Positions 59,011-64,000 of a stretch of 64,000 nucleotides of DNA are shown here, piece by piece; position 1 is the first letter of the stretch, and the number at the start of each line of letters is the position of its first letter. The notes below the pieces were generated by a model. It did no database searches and had not been told where the DNA came from. It saw only the letters and a list, made by a program, of their open reading frames with translations. The stretch covers positions 62,001 through 126,000 of the forward strand of contig JBPESP010000005.1 of assembly GCA_051710585.1 (NCBI GenBank), read 5' to 3'. This DNA is from JBPESP01 sp051710585. Lineage in GTDB: Bacteria; Pseudomonadota; Gammaproteobacteria; Enterobacterales; Enterobacteriaceae. Both the position numbers and the translations under genes were made by a program.

Positions 59011-62000
59011 TGGCGCTTTACAGACTATAGCGATATTCATAGAGTTCAGTCTTGACACCTTGCCTAATAGCAGGCAAGCAAAGATACAGCAAGCACTACC
59101 TACGGCACTCGCGATTACCGCCATCAATCACCCAACACCTAAACTTAAATACTACCGGACTTTTAATACTCAAATCTAGGATAACTAGGAGTTTACTTGA
59201 CGTTATACTTAAACGAAAACTGAATAGTCGGCCCCAACTAAACCCCTATATCAAAACGTTGTCATGGTATCTATATGCAAAAGAAACTCAGTCCTTTTAT
59301 CGTATTTTTTTTTGCAAGTTCATGGATGTTTGTCTGATTAAATACCCTTTTGTGCCCCTTACCAATAGTTCCAGAATTTAATTAAATCTGGTAGCTTAGT
59401 CATCAAAGAGCCGCAATATCTATTATTGTAACAATGGATGCAACTCGATCTGATTGATTACCGGTATTACCCTATTTTATTTACTAGGCGCTAAAGATAA
59501 TACGACTAAAATATATACCATAATCCTTTTGGTAAACTCTTCCTCTTTAACCTTCATTATCCAACGATAGGTTTATACATAATTATCCTGACTTTACACC
59601 GACTAATGCTATGGCAATATAAAATATATTGGAGTAATTTCAGCCAATTTTAGGCTCCTTTCAACTATAAAAAATCCATTACGAATAGTCTAGGATAATT
59701 TTAAAAAAATAAAATCAGGTAAAATTACAGATGATTAACTTACCTTTACTATGGTAGTTTTTACTATCTAATGAGTATCTCATACTGACAACGTCAGTAT
59801 GACGGTTTTTTTAAAAACCTTCCATTTCAAAAAAATAATTAATTGAATTAATCATTTTACTAATATTAATTAGCTAAGATACTAACATTACCTTATTGTG
59901 CTAAGGCAAACTCCATACTATATCCTTAAATATTCCAGTAATATTATGGAGTGAAATATTTAATTTAGTTACTTGACAAATGCAAGAATAAAATTTAGTA
60001 ATGAATTTAAACATAAATATTCTCAACTACTTGCAGAGAGAAAAATTACAGCGCCGCATAAACAGAAAAAATATGGACTTCGGCTTATTATACAATAATG
60101 AAATGTATAAAAATTATGTAATAAGCAAACAAGAAAAACGCTAAAACCTCTTCCATAACAAATTGGAATACGTAAACTCAAAAAGTAAAACTATTAATAT
60201 TAAAAATTAGAGTGCTCTTAATTTTATTTTCCCTGAAAATTCTTATTAATTTTGAAACTTAGAGCGTATCATTCTATTTACCCCACGTTCTACCACATGT
60301 CCAAAGTTTATCGTAATAGTTATGAATACTAGAAAATATCCTTATATATCAGATATTTATCGAAAAGTATCGCCACTTCTCTAACCCATAGAGGCTTTGA
60401 GCGGGGAGTGCTGTGCTCTCACACAGACAGGCTCATGAAAGAGCTTAGGCCAATCATTTATCAGTAGCCACCCGATTCATAAGTATAAACGTGAAGATCA
60501 ATAATATATGTTACGATCTTGAATTATTTTTAGATACAGTTGTCTGTCAAATCTGAATTGAACTTACAAAATAATATTTTTTGCATGATTTCGCCACCTA
60601 AAGAGGTAACCCAGGTATAGTGTAGCGATGTGATATATATGATCGAAAAATAGTTGAACATATACTTTAAAGTTATTCTTTTTTTCTTAGCAAAAAGACT
60701 AGTTGTTCACTTATAAAGAAATCAGAAAAATATCAAAAATTGAATGCGATGAGCATTTTAAATTAGCCAAAGTATACAGTCAAATATGCACTAATACATA
60801 CAATATGATAAACTTATTGATTAATACTATCATAGCAATAGTCAATATGACTAATAATGATTTTAAAGCAATACTATTTTTATGAATTTTATAATGATAT
60901 AAAATCTCAATAGATTAAAACAATAATCAAAATACGTTTAAAATAAAAAATCATTATATATAATTATAATATTATAGTCAATAATTCTGTTTAATAGCTC
61001 TATTTTAGAGACCATAAAACTTAATTATATTTAAAATTTTCCAGATTTAAATAGGATTGCCGATTAAATTTATAAAAAATACATTATTTTGTATTTAATA
61101 AAAATTAACATTTTACTATTTAAGAGTTCTTATTTATTATTTTTTAAATATAAACATAAAAACAATAATTAATTATTTATTTATTCTTATTCATTACCTT
61201 TTTTATAAATAAAAACACCTAAATCTGTCAAAACAGATGTCCTTATATTTATTCTATTTTAGAGTTTAAAAAATCATTAGTTAGTTAAATTTCTCTACTC
61301 AATATCGTTATAACTACACTTTAGTTTCTCCTTATTTCTTTCTATGGTTTATGATAGTTTTTATAAAAAATCGTTAGCAGCCGATAAAAAAGAGTTTATA
61401 TCACACAAAATTTTTTAACAGATTCTATCCGATTCCATAAATTTTATCTATAATGTTTACAACATTAAGTCGTAGTGAAACACTAATATTGTTGGTAGTT
61501 TCCGAAAAAAAGTGAGTATAAGTCAATATAAATATCATAATAATAGTTACCTTGGTTTCCAACACTAAAAGTTCTAATATACCTATTCCTTCAATCTATT
61601 CTGTTAAAAAGGAGACCCTTCAACATATTTTCCAGACGGATTTAACCTTTTTTTTACATTATACATATACTCATAACCATGCTTGTTCATCTGTAACTGT
61701 AATTAAAATACTTATACTACCGTTAAAACTATGATTGCACAGAGGAATATTATCAGTCATCAAGGTAACTAATAGAATATACTTCTAGTTATCATAATGA
61801 CTACTATTTTTAGGTAGATAAATAGTGCTATTTAACTGAAAGATCCTATTTAATATCTAAAATTAACATGTTTAGATCTTTTTTAGTAAAAAAAGATAAC
61901 TATCCCTACAATATAAAAGTACTGATTGCTTAATATAATAAAGCGACACCAATAACTTTAAGCCCTACCAGAACCAGTGTAGGATGCCTGCTATCGTACC

Positions 62001-64000
62001 TCATAAATAAACCCCAGCTAAAAACTTTATGCTCTGTCTAGGTATTGACATCGCGCTCCCTGCATGACATTTAACCACTTAGCGCGTACACAACAGTTCC
62101 CTTCCTCAGTACTGCTGAGGAAGGTTAGTAGCGTGGAATAACTCAACTATGATCTTAATAGATCAAGTAGTATCTTTCATTTATTTTTATCGCGATGTAT
62201 ATACATTGCATCTATGCAGAGTATTCAGTATTTTAAATCAATCTACATCCATCGCTTTAGTTATATCAATTTATATAAATGTAGTTAAGTTACATATACT
62301 GTAAACCTAAACTATGTTAAGGCTACTTTTTCTTTTTTCAGAATGCCTGCCACTTGGCGGTGTTCTTTAAAACCAAAATATATGGCTTTATTTTCCTGTC
62401 TCGACATATTCATCCCTTTTTAATGAAAGTCTCTTTGTAAAGCGTTCACAAAAAATGCTTCTATCAACCTGCTAATAGAAAAACTAATAGGAACTAGCAT
62501 ATTGGCATCCATACTTGCTATTTTTTTATTAAACCGTATTCCTCAAAATACATTTTTCAATATCCATAATAAAAAAAGTTTTTTAGCATGATAGGGATCA
62601 TTTCCCCCTTCATCTTTCAAAAATAATTTTCTATAAAAATTATATTTCTTAAAAATTGCTGAATTTTTGATAGAGTTTGTAGCACTTAAAATTTATTAAT
62701 ATTTACGTAGAATATTTTTTAATCACTAGTGACAGTAGTGACAAATGTATCACTAAGCAGTAATTTAAATGACAATAATAAATAACGAATTCGCTAGTAG
62801 CAACTCAAGTATCTGTCCTTAATGCCAACAAGGACAGTACTATCATTAAAATTATATCGGTCGCAGCCTATGCCGCCTGTCCAAGTAATGCTTATCAGAG
62901 ATCTTTCATGAATAAAGTTATATAGAGATAGCCACTAAACTCCCCTCCTAAAATTAAACCCATTATATCACAATTTATCATGAAAATAATGGCTTTTCCG
63001 CCCTATAGAAAAATGATAATATTATCATTAATGTTAATTAACACCGGAAACAGATTAACTCTGGAGCAAGCAACTGATAGCCTACACCCCCAAAAAAATC
63101 ACCTCGGTTATCAGTATCTATAACAAGTTTCTGAACGCCACCGCATCTTTGAGTAGTCGATTAATAACGTACTCACTAAGTATCTCATAATCTGTTTGCA
63201 CATTGCATTAAAACCGTCATTAGATTACTCAGACTAACCCGGGCTGTAATGTTAGTTTTTACTATCTTTAAAGACTAGTAGCAGAGTCTTTCGCAATTAT
63301 CTGGCAGATCTCTATATCAAGATAGCGATATACCGCTTTCAGTATCTCCAACGACGGTAGATCTTTATAAGTAGCTATCATTACACTACTATACCGTCTT
63401 CGTGGTGCAACAGGTAAATATAGGTTTCGATGATATCGAGCAAAATACCGCCCAGAAATACTAATCACATTAATTAGTTACCTAACCCCAACATCTCAAC
63501 TTTAGCAAACATACTAACACAGTATGAAGGGGTAAGGTTAGGCGCTTGCCAGTTTTTCTCTATCGTGCTCGATGCAGTTATCTACTATGCTAACAGGTAC
63601 TTGTAGGATGCAATTACAGTAAGCCAGCAATATTTTGGCCGGGATTACTGCTCAGTGTACTTCGCTGTTGGCTAGAGTAGAGGAGGGCCACTCCAAGGTC
63701 GCCAGACATACAGGAATATATTAAATGTCTGTAATTGCTTTACTAATACCGTTAATTTTCACGTCGATACTGAACAAAATACCGCCCTGTCGCTTTAACC
63801 CCATAAACTGCACCACACCCCCGTTAATCGTTATCCTCCGTAGCTACTGATAAGCCCTTCGGTGATCAGTAGCTATTATCAACCTGATAAAATTTTCGCT
63901 TTAAAGTCAGCGCGCTTCAGCACTTACCTAAGTAAGGTTTGTAATTAACCTTATAATCACCATATTATAAAGTGATGAAATCATACTGTTAAATACTGTG
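59011..64000. other. 5-kb region without recognised genes
   Basis: No intact gene or identifiable relic. E. coli has ygiQ after ftsP; I could not read it. From about 60000 to 61740 the DNA is extremely AT-rich (some 60-base lines are below 20% GC), with a 60-codon AT-rich frame at 60703-60885 of unknown nature. Hairpins: 62100-62124 (CCTTCCTCAG arms, 5-base loop) and 63841-63875 (TAGCTACTGAT arms). Confidence 0.45.

Noticed and set aside
58831..59127. Minus-strand 98-codon ORF
   Set aside because: It is the shadow of the well-preserved ftsP 3' end.
62330..62440. Second IS family shared between 26.4 kb and 62.3 kb
   Set aside because: Both contain GCCATATATT in a similar setting, but the match is too short to support a repeat family.
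1..64000. tRNA or rRNA genes and CRISPR arrays
   Set aside because: I looked for TPsiC-arm-like GGTTCGA blocks, tRNA-type folds near pgsA (where E. coli has glyW, cysT and leuZ) and regularly spaced repeats; none found by eye.

Overview
The window looks like a chromosome segment of a host-restricted enterobacterial (Enterobacterales, gamma-proteobacterial) insect symbiont in mid-course genome reduction, of the Sodalis-like or Serratia symbiotica-like kind. All 21 intact genes have close Escherichia coli equivalents, most of nearly identical length. They cover only about 40% of the 64 kb. The rest is AT-rich DNA in which fragments of further enterobacterial genes can still be read, with stops and frameshifts, at the places and on the strands that E. 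coli gene order predicts. I saw no rRNA, tRNA or CRISPR array. The species assignment is inference.

Layout. 0.3-6.8 kb: serC, aroA, cmk, rpsA, ihfB, hspQ (serine and chorismate synthesis, CMP kinase, ribosomal protein S1, IHF beta, heat-shock protein). 6.8-10 kb: decayed yccU, an IS3-type transposase relic and matP. 10-12.4 kb: lonH and fabA. 12.5-15.7 kb: decayed rmf, pqiC and pqiB. 15.7-18.3 kb: nadK and grpE (divergent), then ung. 18.7-24.9 kb: relics of grcA, srmB, trmN6, nadB, rpoE and rseB, with only rseC intact. 25-32 kb: a second IS3 relic, an orphan AT-rich ORF, decayed ycfH and ptsG. 32.2-33.6 kb: hinT and lpoB. 35.4-38.4 kb: pgsA, uvrC and decayed uvrY. 41.2-43.5 kb: decayed ygiD, intact ygiC and ygiB. 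44.6-47.5 kb: decayed tolC, nudF, yqiB, cpdA and yqiA. 47.8-59 kb: parE, relics of a two-component system, parC, plsC and a recently broken ftsP. 59-64 kb: no gene recognised, part of it extremely AT-rich.

The survivors are mostly core functions: DNA topology and repair (parC, parE, uvrC, ung), translation (rpsA), nucleotide and cofactor metabolism (cmk, nadK), phospholipid and fatty-acid synthesis (fabA, plsC, pgsA), chaperone and protease functions (grpE, hspQ, lonH) and peptidoglycan synthase activation (lpoB). Lost genes are mainly regulatory, stress-related or redundant (rpoE, uvrY, a QseBC-like pair, matP, rmf, cpdA, ptsG, tolC). Sigma-32-type promoters remain in front of hspQ and grpE.

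Two observations stand out. First, some genes have outlived their operon partners: ygiB-ygiC after tolC, and rseC after rpoE and rseB. Second, the DNA carries many perfect or near-perfect inverted repeats, including inside the coding regions of nadK and rseC, which suggests hairpin-templated mutation.
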